A stretch of DNA of 64,000 nucleotides from JAMLHH01 sp037189845 (lineage in GTDB: Bacteria; Bacteroidota; Bacteroidia; Chitinophagales; JADIYW01). The notes under the pieces are model-generated. The model was not told the origin of the DNA and did no database searches. It worked only from the letters and a program-made list of their open reading frames with translations. The stretch is from assembly GCA_037189845.1 (NCBI GenBank), contig JBBCIS010000009.1, positions 149,941-213,940 of the forward strand, in the 5' to 3' direction. Below, piece after piece: positions 10,419 to 17,420 of the stretch (positions are counted from its first letter, which is position 1; the number at the start of each line of letters is the position of its first letter). The translations under genes and the position numbers were made by a program.

Positions 10419-10827
10419 ATTTTATGGGGAGTCCGCCACACTTCGACGGGCTCAGTGTTCGCGGCGGACCGGACTATCGTTACGGCTTTCCGCCAAAGCG
10501 GACGATCCTCCACTCTATTCCTCTCCCGGCAATATTGCAGCATTCAATCGCAAATAGGTTAAGTACTTGCCACTTGTCCTGAGTAGTTTCGAAGTAGCAT
10601 TACCCCCTACTGAAATGTCATCCTGAAAGGATCTCTATTTGGATGAATCATCGAATTCATGCCACCCACCCAAAAAATGTCATGACCGAATCGATAATAC
10701 AATGAAGATATACCCTATCATTTAAGCAGAGAATTTTAATACATTTGTTATATATTCAGGTTTTTTATTCTGTCTCATTCGTATCTTGTCGAAATTAATA
10801 CCCCAATTTTCTTAGACAGATTTTTTT
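10419..10827. other. repeat-rich intergenic region, left edge of R-M island
   Basis: About 410 bp without a gene. The left part is GC-rich, with words such as cttcgacgggctcag. The right part contains a diverged direct repeat (10608-10638) that recurs at 17219-17250, just past the invertase gene. At 10807-10819, close to the R-M start codon, lies TTTTCTTAGACAG, which resembles the inversion-site core with one T missing. Confidence 0.55.
10608..10638 (+). repeat. direct repeat flanking the R-M/invertase island (left copy)
   Basis: TACTGAAATGTCATCCTG (10608-10625) is identical to 17219-17236. The similarity continues downstream (aaaggatctctat against taaaggatatctat) and, more weakly, for about 80 bp overall. 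Both copies are in the same orientation, outside the R-M, Fic and invertase genes. It may be an island boundary or a member of a dispersed intergenic family. Confidence 0.6.
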
Positions 10828-13800
10828 ATGAGATTGATTCTACAAAAACCTCGTAAAGCACTGAATGGTGCATACCTGAAATTAAAGCCTAACCGTTCGG
10901 ATATTGAGACTTTCAAATTCCATCTGACGCAACTTTTAGAAAGGATTAATGAGAAGGAATCGGAAGAACATTTAAAAAATCTGATTTCAGACTTCTTGAA
11001 GAAGGTCTACTATGATCCCGATTATTTTATCAATACCAAAGGCAGGAATGACTTAGTCGTCCACAACGGAAACAATGCACAAAGTCCTGTAGGCGTCATC
11101 ATTGAAGCAAAGAAGTTCGGAAACAAATCTGAGATGATTTCTAAAGACAATATCAATGCAAAAGCTTTTCAGGAACTTATTTTGTATTATCTGAGAGAAA
11201 GAATTTCCGGGAAAAACATTGAAATCAAAAATCTGATCATCACCAATATTTATGAATGGTATATTTTTGATGCTTCAGTTTTTGAAAGGCTGTTTGTCAG
11301 GAATAAAAAACTTATCAAAGATTTCGAAGATTTTGAGAATGGAAGATTATCGGGAAATACTACAGACTTTTTTTATTCTGAAATAGCCAGGCCTATTTTA
11401 TCGACATTAGATCAGGAAATTGAATTTGCGTATTTTGATCTCCGTGATTACTATAAAATTGTCACGAACAACGACAAGGAGGATGATGGACAACTCATTG
11501 CTCTATACAAAATCCTTTCACCTCAACACCTCTTAAAACTACCTTTTGTTAATGATAGTAATTCTTTGGACAAAGGATTTTATTCTGAATTACTGCACAT
11601 CATCGGTCTGACCGAAACCAAAGATGGGGGCAAACGCCTCATCGAAAGGCTAAAAGAGGGACAACGATGCTCAGGAACAATTTTAGAAGAATCTATCATT
11701 CAATTGGATAGCCTGAATAAAATCAACAGATTAGAAAAAGCCTTTTTGTATGGAGATACAAAAGAAGAAAGATTGTTCAACGTTGCATTGACACTGAATA
11801 TCACATGGATAAATCGCGTTCTTTTTCTTAAATTACTGGAAGCTCAACTCATTACTTATCACAAAGGAGACAGGTCTTACTCATTTCTGAATAGAGAGAA
11901 AATAAAAGAGTTCGACGATCTGAATAAGTTATTTTTTCAGGTGTTGGCGAAAGATCTGAAAGACAGAAACGAAGATGTAAAAAAGATTTTTGAAAAAGTT
12001 CCTTACCTGAATAGCTCTCTTTTTGAACCTACTGAGCTTGAACATCAAACGATCTTTATCAGCAACCTTGCCGATGGTAAAAATATTCCGATATTACCTA
12101 CTACAGTTCTGAAAGACGAACAAGGGAAAAGACGTACCGGAACTTTAACCACCCTGCAATATCTGTTTTATTTTCTGGATGCATACGATTTCAGTAGTGA
12201 AGGCTCTGAAGAAATTCAGGAAGAAAACAAAACACTCATTAATGCATCTGTACTCGGTTTGATCTTTGAAAAAATCAACGGATACAAAGATGGTTCTTTC
12301 TTTACTCCAGGTATGATTACGATGTATATGTGCCGGGAGACATTACAAAGAGCGGTTTTGCAAAAGTTTAATGAAACAAAAGGCTGGAATATCGAAGATT
12401 TTAAATATCTATATAATAAAATTGAGGATCTGAAAGAAGCCAATGCGATCGTCAATAGCATCAAAATATGCGATCCGGCAGTAGGATCAGGTCACTTTCT
12501 GGTTTCTGCATTGAACGAATTGATCGCTATTAAATACGATCTGAAAATCTTACAGGATAAATCCGGAAAAAGACTGAAAGAATATCATGTAAAGGTAGAA
12601 AATGACGAATTGGTTATCCGCGACGAGGATGGTAAGCTATTTGAATACAATCCCAGAAATCCTGAAAGTCAGCGGGTACAGGAAACTCTTTTTCGTGAAA
12701 AACAGATCATAATAGAGAACTGTCTTTTCGGAGTAGATATCAATCCTAATTCTGTAAAAATTTGTCGTTTGCGTTTGTGGATTGAGCTACTGAAAAATGC
12801 CTATTATAAAACTCCTACCGAGCTGGAAACATTGCCGAATATAGATATCAATATTAAAAACGGCAACTCTCTCATCAGCAGATTCCAGCTGGACAGCGAT
12901 TTGACCTCTGCATTGAAAAAAGCAAACATTTCCATAGACGATTACAAAAAAGCAGTTTCGGACTATCGCAATGCTGAGTGCAAAGAACAAAAATGGGAAC
13001 TGGAAAAGCTCATCACTGATATTAAAAAAGGATTTCAGACAGAAATCAGCAAGAACAGTAAAGAAATAACAGAGCTGAACCGTCTTCGCCGGGAATATTA
13101 TACCAAATACGAAGCAGAACAACTTTTTGCAGCTGAGCTCACTAAAGCACAGGAAAAAGACAAAAAGGATCTGGAAACGAAAATCAAAAAAATTGAAGAT
13201 TTTATAGAAGAAATCAAGAATAACAAAATTTACGAAAACGCTTTTGAATGGCGTTTTGAGTTTCCCGAAGTACTGAATGAGCATGGCGATTTTATCGGTT
13301 TTGATGCAATCATCGGTAACCCTCCTTATATACAATTACAAAAAATGGGAGTAAGCAGCGATGCTCTGCAAAAAATAGGATATGAAACATTTGCCCGTAC
13401 CGGGGACATATATAGCCTATTTTACGAACTGGGACACTGTATCCTAAAAGAGCAAGGTATTCTCTCTTTTATTACATCCAATAAATGGATGCGTGCCGCA
13501 TATGGAGAAAGCCTGCGCAGATTCTTTGTAGAGAAAACAAATCCATTAATTCTAATTGATTTCGGAGGAACTCAGATTTTTGATACCGCCACTGTGGATA
13601 CCAATATTCTGATATTTTCTAAGGATAAAAACCGACAGCAAACAATGGCCTGTATTGTCAAAAATCAGGTGTTAGAAAATTTGAGCGATTTCTTTAGACA
13701 GAATGCGACACTCTGTCACTTTTCTACTGAAAGCTGGGTCATCCTAAGTAAAATTGAAAAAAGGATTAAATCCAAAATTGAAGCAGTAGGTACTCCTCTG

Positions 13801-14544
13801 AAAGACTGGGATATTAAAATTTATCGAGGAGTACTCACAGGCTATAATGAAGCATTTATCATTGATGGGAAGAAGAAAGATGAACTCATTGCTGCGGATC
13901 CTAAATCTGCCGAAGTAATACGACCTATTTTACGCGGCAGAGACATCAAAAGATACAGCTATGACTTTGCTGATTTTTGGCTCATTAACACGCATAATGG
14001 GGTTAAAGAAAAAGGCGTAAATCGCATCAACATAGAGGATTATCCTGCAATTAAGCAACATTTAGACCAATATTATTCACAATTAGAGAAACGCGCAGAT
14101 AAAGGAGATACTCCATATAACTTACGAAACTGTGCTTATACGGAGGATTTTTATAAGCAGAAAATTGTATATAATGACATTGCACAAAAACTTACGTTTT
14201 CACTCGCTGAGAAGGGAATGTTTTTTAACAATACGGTTTATTTCATCAATGGAAATGAAGAGGAACTAAAATATTTAATAGGCTTTCTAAATTCTTCTTT
14301 AATTGATTGGTATTATAAAACACTTTCTGTTCAATTAGGAGAAAAAGCTGTTCGGTTATTTTCAATTTATGTAGAAAAGATACCAATTGTGAAGTATTGC
14401 CATGAAAATGGAATTATTCAATTAGTAGATTACATCTTATCTGATATCGATAACTCACAAGAGATAGAAGTGAAATTAAACAAATTAATTTACAGACTTT
14501 ACGATCTAACTAATGAAGAAATAGAATTTATTGAAGCTCGATAA
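10828..14544 (+). CDS. Type IIG restriction-modification enzyme (Eco57I-like)
   Basis: One 1238-residue chain combining nuclease, adenine methyltransferase and target recognition. The N-terminal PD-(D/E)xK-like nuclease motif is Asp75 (NDLVV) with VIIEAKK (Glu93, Lys95). Methyltransferase motif I is DPAVGSGH at 549-556, and catalytic motif IV is NPPY at 831-834 (IGNPPYIQ). A Lys/Glu-rich helical linker spans about 700-800. The C-terminal TaqI-like specificity domain (about residue 960 on) contains GTPLKDWDI, IRPILRGRDIKRYSY and the end block NEEIEFIEAR. This family cleaves and methylates DNA at an asymmetric site set by the C-terminal domain. Codons 953-960 lie in a 23-bp sequence repeated inverted and in frame at 15384-15406, so the 3' end looks exchangeable. 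The 3' end overlaps the inverted silent cassette by 17 bp. The ATG at 10828 was chosen as the frame start. Confidence 0.9.
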   Translation: MRLILQKPRKALNGAYLKLKPNRSDIETFKFHLTQLLERINEKESEEHLKNLISDFLKKVYYDPDYFINTKGRNDLVVHNGNNAQSPVGVIIEAKKFGNKSEMISKDNINAKAFQELILYYLRERISGKNIEIKNLIITNIYEWYIFDASVFERLFVRNKKLIKDFEDFENGRLSGNTTDFFYSEIARPILSTLDQEIEFAYFDLRDYYKIVTNNDKEDDGQLIALYKILSPQHLLKLPFVNDSNSLDKGFYSELLHIIGLTETKDGGKRLIERLKEGQRCSGTILEESIIQLDSLNKINRLEKAFLYGDTKEERLFNVALTLNITWINRVLFLKLLEAQLITYHKGDRSYSFLNREKIKEFDDLNKLFFQVLAKDLKDRNEDVKKIFEKVPYLNSSLFEPTELEHQTIFISNLADGKNIPILPTTVLKDEQGKRRTGTLTTLQYLFYFLDAYDFSSEGSEEIQEENKTLINASVLGLIFEKINGYKDGSFFTPGMITMYMCRETLQRAVLQKFNETKGWNIEDFKYLYNKIEDLKEANAIVNSIKICDPAVGSGHFLVSALNELIAIKYDLKILQDKSGKRLKEYHVKVENDELVIRDEDGKLFEYNPRNPESQRVQETLFREKQIIIENCLFGVDINPNSVKICRLRLWIELLKNAYYKTPTELETLPNIDINIKNGNSLISRFQLDSDLTSALKKANISIDDYKKAVSDYRNAECKEQKWELEKLITDIKKGFQTEISKNSKEITELNRLRREYYTKYEAEQLFAAELTKAQEKDKKDLETKIKKIEDFIEEIKNNKIYENAFEWRFEFPEVLNEHGDFIGFDAIIGNPPYIQLQKMGVSSDALQKIGYETFARTGDIYSLFYELGHCILKEQGILSFITSNKWMRAAYGESLRRFFVEKTNPLILIDFGGTQIFDTATVDTNILIFSKDKNRQQTMACIVKNQVLENLSDFFRQNATLCHFSTESWVILSKIEKRIKSKIEAVGTPLKDWDIKIYRGVLTGYNEAFIIDGKKKDELIAADPKSAEVIRPILRGRDIKRYSYDFADFWLINTHNGVKEKGVNRINIEDYPAIKQHLDQYYSQLEKRADKGDTPYNLRNCAYTEDFYKQKIVYNDIAQKLTFSLAEKGMFFNNTVYFINGNEEELKYLIGFLNSSLIDWYYKTLSVQLGEKAVRLFSIYVEKIPIVKYCHENGIIQLVDYILSDIDNSQEIEVKLNKLIYRLYDLTNEEIEFIEAR
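13684..13706 (+). repeat. left inverted repeat of the invertible specificity segment
   Basis: A 23-bp sequence containing the core TTTCTTTAGACAG, identical to the reverse complement of 15384-15406. It reads SDFFRQNA in the R-M gene and SDFFRQNA in the silent cassette. The sequence around it is an imperfect dyad, GATTTCTTT-AG-ACAGAATGC, with a central AG. That is the general shape of a serine-invertase crossover site, but the crossover point is inferred. Confidence 0.85.
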
Positions 14545-14554
14545 ATTCTATTTC
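14518..14554. repeat. palindrome joining the two convergent specificity domains
   Basis: Arms GAAATAGAATTTAT and ATAAATTCTATTTC (14 bp, perfect) flank a 9-nt centre. Read from either strand it encodes the same C-terminal residues EIEFIE and then a stop. It lies near the midpoint of the inverted-repeat segment, so both orientations end the same way. It could also act as a two-way hairpin terminator. Confidence 0.7.
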
Positions 14555-15406
14555 TTGCGTTGAGAAATTAAACTCTTGGTAAATCATTTTATCCAATTTA
14601 GATGATAACAAGGAATAGTCTTGTTGATGATGAATACAGTCTATAATTCCTAAAACTATAGATTCATATTCTTTTTCTCGAAACACGTCAAGTTTAGGTA
14701 CCAACAACTGTTCGATGGTAAATTTTTTCCATCTAACAGTTCCAACACCTGTGGTAGTTCCTATTTTTGAAAAAAAATACTCTGATAATTTTGAGTTAAG
14801 ATACCCAACCAAATACAATAATGAATCTCCAACCAATAAGAATGTAGTAGCTTCATTAACATATTCACCTTCAAGCTCAATAGAGAATTTTGTTTTATCA
14901 GATATTTCTCCCCATACTATTTTCGGTCTAAAAAAATCCTCCCAATATCCTATGCTATCTTGCGTTTCAAACCATTGATTATTGGTCTTTTTTCTAGCAC
15001 CTTTATCTCCTGTTTGCTTTAATCTATCATATCCAAAACTTATAAGATGTTGTTTTACAGCAGGGTACTTTTCAATATCAATTTTTAAACTGGGGAAAGT
15101 AGTGATTAGATATTTGTTATCAGATTCGTATGAATAACGCTTAATATCACGCCCCCTGAGAACCGGTCGTATAATTTCTTCACTTTTCGGATCTTGTTCT
15201 ATCAGTTTTTTTCGCTTTTCTCCGTCTACAATAAATGCTTCGTTGAACCCGGTCTTGATACCATAATTGATCCTAATATCCCAATTTTTGAGTGGTGTTC
15301 CTATACGTTCGATTTTCTCTTTGATTTGCTTTTCGATAGGTGATAAAATGACCCAGCTGCCCGAACTAAACACAGACAAACTGGCATTCTGTCTAAAGAA
15401 ATCGCT
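14528..15406 (-). CDS. silent alternative specificity (TRD) cassette of Type IIG enzyme
   Basis: A 5'-truncated coding segment homologous to the last 285 or so residues of the R-M enzyme on the other strand. Shared blocks are SWVILSPIEKQIK, GTPLKNWDI, TGFNEAFIVDG, IIRPVLRGRDIKRYSY and the end EIEFIELQ. The middle part (about residues 100-230) differs greatly, as expected for a different DNA target. There is no proper start codon: the first possible is a TTG at 15379, and the frame runs back through the 23-bp repeat to a TAA near 15455. No methyltransferase or nuclease part is present. I infer that it is expressed only after inversion joins it to the R-M gene. The alternative, a dead relic, is less likely because its frame is intact. 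Confidence 0.82.
   Translation of the reverse strand, partial: SDFFRQNASLSVFSSGSWVILSPIEKQIKEKIERIGTPLKNWDIRINYGIKTGFNEAFIVDGEKRKKLIEQDPKSEEIIRPVLRGRDIKRYSYESDNKYLITTFPSLKIDIEKYPAVKQHLISFGYDRLKQTGDKGARKKTNNQWFETQDSIGYWEDFFRPKIVWGEISDKTKFSIELEGEYVNEATTFLLVGDSLLYLVGYLNSKLSEYFFSKIGTTTGVGTVRWKKFTIEQLLVPKLDVFREKEYESIVLGIIDCIHHQQDYSLLSSKLDKMIYQEFNFSTQEIEFIELQ
15384..15406 (-). repeat. right inverted repeat of the invertible specificity segment
   Basis: Exact reverse complement of 13684-13706, including core CTGTCTAAAGAAA on the plus strand. It is in frame with the silent cassette (SDFFRQNA). Confidence 0.85.
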
Positions 15407-15435
15407 GGTATTTCTGTATAATTTATTGCATAGGC

Positions 15436-15448
15436 TTTCTTTAGACAG
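15436..15448 (+). repeat. third copy of the inversion-site core
   Basis: TTTCTTTAGACAG, identical to the 13-bp core of the two 23-bp repeats and in the same orientation as the left one. It lies 30 bp outside the right repeat. The flanks match only weakly, so it may be an extra or decayed recombination site left by an earlier cassette. Confidence 0.6.
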
Positions 15449-15484
15449 TATAGGTTTTTATTCGCCTGTTTATGTATAACATTT

Positions 15485-16372
15485 TCAGCTCTCAGGCGCA
15501 TACTCACTATCAATCATCCATTTTTCACGCAATCTGAAAGCAGGAATAGTCTGCCGTTTGGCTTTATTTGCAGCTATGTTGGCTTTTACACTGTTTTGCT
15601 TGGACCAAATCGAAAGCGGAACTATTTTTTTAGCAGTAAGCATTGTAATCCTCTTGTGCAAGGACTCCTGTAAAAGCAAAGCAAAAAGCTGACTGAACCC
15701 ATTATAATTCATCGCTACAGGATAATTGCTGAACAGCGGATAATACTCCGTATGCTTACTCTTATTCTGAATGATTACAGGAGGGAGTCCCTGATTCATC
15801 AGTTGCAGGTTGATAAGCACCCTCCCAATTCTTCCATTACCGTCCACAAAAGGATGTATCGTCTCAAATTCGGCATGAAAATGTGCTATTTTGTCCAAAA
15901 AATAAGAAGAATCATCCTGTAGATATTTATCTGTCAACTCATCCATTAAGCTGTCCACAAACATAGGATTAGCTCCCAGATGATTACCCACTCTCACCCA
16001 CTCTTTTCCTCTGCGAAATCTGCCGGCAATACTGTCATCAATATTTGTGAGCAAGATTTTATGCAGTTCCAGTATTAGTTTTACAGTTAGCTTCTGATAA
16101 GGATTTTCCAGTAATGCCTCAGTAATGTTTGCCAGATTTTTCGCCTCAAAGACTTCCCGGATATTTAATTTCCGGTTCAGTTCCCCTCCTGCCAGAATGT
16201 TCTCCGTATCTTCCAGGGTAAGGGTAGAATTTTCGATAGCATTAGAGTTATATACCATCTCCGGAATTTCAGCAATGGCGATCTCTTTCAAAAGCTGCTC
16301 ATTATCTTTTGACAACGCAATGTATTGCTCCTGCAAAATCTCTATTTTATCCCGTATCGTTTGATATAACAT
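15485..16372 (-). CDS. Fic family protein with N-terminal inhibitory motif
   Basis: A 295-residue Fic-fold protein. Fic enzymes usually transfer AMP or another nucleotide-derived group from a nucleotide to target proteins. The active-site motif HPFVDGNGRIGR at residues 173-184 is complete (catalytic His173). The N-terminus carries S43-N-A-I-E47-N48, which matches the SxxxE(G/N) inhibitory helix of class II Fic proteins. The C-terminus (PLSIWSKQNSVKAN...KAKRQTIPAFRLREKWMID) looks like a helix-turn-helix DNA-binding module. It lies between the silent specificity cassette and the divergently transcribed invertase. Fic genes are known near R-M loci, but a role in this switch is only suggested by position. 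The target is unknown. Confidence 0.88.
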   Translation of the reverse strand: MLYQTIRDKIEILQEQYIALSKDNEQLLKEIAIAEIPEMVYNSNAIENSTLTLEDTENILAGGELNRKLNIREVFEAKNLANITEALLENPYQKLTVKLILELHKILLTNIDDSIAGRFRRGKEWVRVGNHLGANPMFVDSLMDELTDKYLQDDSSYFLDKIAHFHAEFETIHPFVDGNGRIGRVLINLQLMNQGLPPVIIQNKSKHTEYYPLFSNYPVAMNYNGFSQLFALLLQESLHKRITMLTAKKIVPLSIWSKQNSVKANIAANKAKRQTIPAFRLREKWMIDSEYAPES

Positions 16373-16473
16373 ATGATGTAGTTCCTTCTTAAAGATACAA
16401 AATACCGTGAAAATCTATTTATTTATACATAAATTCACGATATCTATTTATTAAAATCAAAGAGTAATTTAAA

Positions 16474-17076
16474 ATGATTTACGGTTACATCAGAGTGAGT
16501 ACAGACAAACAGACAGTAGAAAATCAACGTTTTGAAATCAATCATTTCTGCGGAAAGCAGCAGGTAGTTATCAATAAGTGGATTGAAGAAACTATTTCAG
16601 GAGCCAAGAGTGTAGAGGAGCGCAGATTAGGACAATTACTCAAAAAGATGAAAAGAGGAGATATTTTGATTTGTTCCGAATTATCCAGACTCGGAAGAAA
16701 TCTGCTCATGATCATGGGTGTTCTCAATGAATGTATGAACCGGGACATACAAGTATGGACTATCAAAGACAATTACCGGCTGGGAAGCGATATCAATTCC
16801 AAAGTATTAGCTTTTGCATTCGGATTATCCGCAGAAATTGAAAGAAATCTCATTTCTCAGCGCACAAAAGAAGCTCTTGCAAGAAAGCGTGCAGAAGGCG
16901 TGATACTTGGGCGTCCCAAAGGAAGAAAATCTACTAAAACCAAACTCACCGGACAGGAACAACGTATTCAGGAGCTTTTACAAAAAGACGTCTCTTATTC
17001 AGCTATTGGCAGAATCATCGGTGTTCATAGATTAACGGTGAGCAGCTTTGTAAAGCGTCTGGAAAAGACAAATTAA
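16474..17076 (+). CDS. mpi: serine site-specific recombinase, Mpi-type DNA invertase
   Basis: A 200-residue small serine recombinase. These enzymes cut both strands at paired sites through a covalent phosphoserine and invert the DNA between. The nucleophile is Ser9 in YIRVSTDKQ; ELSRLGRNL and the block FGLSAEIERNLISQRT follow, then LGRPKGRK and a C-terminal helix-turn-helix (YSAIGRIIGVHRLTVSSFVKRL). The sequence strongly recalls Bacteroides fragilis Mpi, which switches several promoters. Full length, no frameshift. It is divergent from the Fic gene across about 100 AT-rich bp, and a strong hairpin follows at 17085. It is the natural candidate for inverting 13684-15406, but may also act elsewhere in the genome. 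Confidence 0.92.
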   Translation: MIYGYIRVSTDKQTVENQRFEINHFCGKQQVVINKWIEETISGAKSVEERRLGQLLKKMKRGDILICSELSRLGRNLLMIMGVLNECMNRDIQVWTIKDNYRLGSDINSKVLAFAFGLSAEIERNLISQRTKEALARKRAEGVILGRPKGRKSTKTKLTGQEQRIQELLQKDVSYSAIGRIIGVHRLTVSSFVKRLEKTN

Positions 17077-17084
17077 GTATCATC

Positions 17085-17122
17085 AAAACTATGAGGCTGT
17101 AATCCTGTTGCCTCATAGTTTT
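17085..17122. terminator. strong hairpin, likely two-way terminator
   Basis: A 13-bp perfect stem AAAACTATGAGGC/GCCTCATAGTTTT with a 12-nt loop, 9 bp after the invertase stop. The A and T runs in the arms fit termination from either side. Confidence 0.75.
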
Positions 17123-17365
17123 GAATAATAATATCCATTTCCCAGTGATGTCACAAATAAGTTGATTCTAAGAGATGCTTACCATCCGCGCTGAGTTTAT
17201 AGAAGTACTATGACATCTTACTGAAATGTCATCCTGTAAAGGATATCTATCGATATACGTCATCCGATTTATGGTACCTCCCATTTCACATCAGTAATCA
17301 GCAATCGGCTTGAGGAACAGCAATGATATCCCAGAGCACAGCAAAAGACAAAGATCTCAAAAAGA
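17123..17365. other. intergenic region with right direct repeat
   Basis: No gene is seen. The region contains the right copy of the island-flanking repeat at 17219-17250. Confidence 0.5.
17219..17250 (+). repeat. direct repeat flanking the R-M/invertase island (right copy)
   Basis: TACTGAAATGTCATCCTG (17219-17236) is identical to 10608-10625, with diverged similarity on both sides (for example gtcatccgatttatgg here against atcatcgaattcatgc there). Confidence 0.6.
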
Positions 17366-17399
17366 AAAAGCGGACAAATATCTCTACCTGTCCGCTTTT
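17366..17399 (-). terminator. terminator of the SDR/ALDH operon
   Basis: Stem AAAAGCGGACA/TGTCCGCTTTT of 11 bp, 21 bp beyond the aldehyde dehydrogenase stop. Read on the minus strand it ends in a T run. Confidence 0.8.
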
Positions 17400-17420
17400 A
17401 TCATTTTATTTTGGTATTAC

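Larger units (their letters stand above)
13684..15406. other. putative invertible DNA segment (TRD switch)
   Basis: The segment is bounded by 23-bp perfect inverted repeats. It holds two convergent, homologous specificity domains: the one now fused to the R-M gene (13707-14544, about 279 codons) and a silent one on the opposite strand (15383-14528, about 285 codons). Both repeats are read in the same frame, so inversion would give a full-length enzyme with the other specificity domain. An Mpi-family invertase gene lies about 1.1 kb to the right. Inversion itself cannot be seen in a single sequence. Confidence 0.8.

Noticed and set aside
10828..14544. BREX PglX methyltransferase
   Set aside because: The N-terminus carries a nuclease-like EAKK motif and no other BREX genes are present; Type IIG fits better.
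13707..15383. Long homologous inverted repeats allowing ordinary homologous recombination between the two specificity domains
   Set aside because: Apart from the 23-bp repeat and short matches, the two domains are clearly diverged at the DNA level, so site-specific recombination is more plausible.
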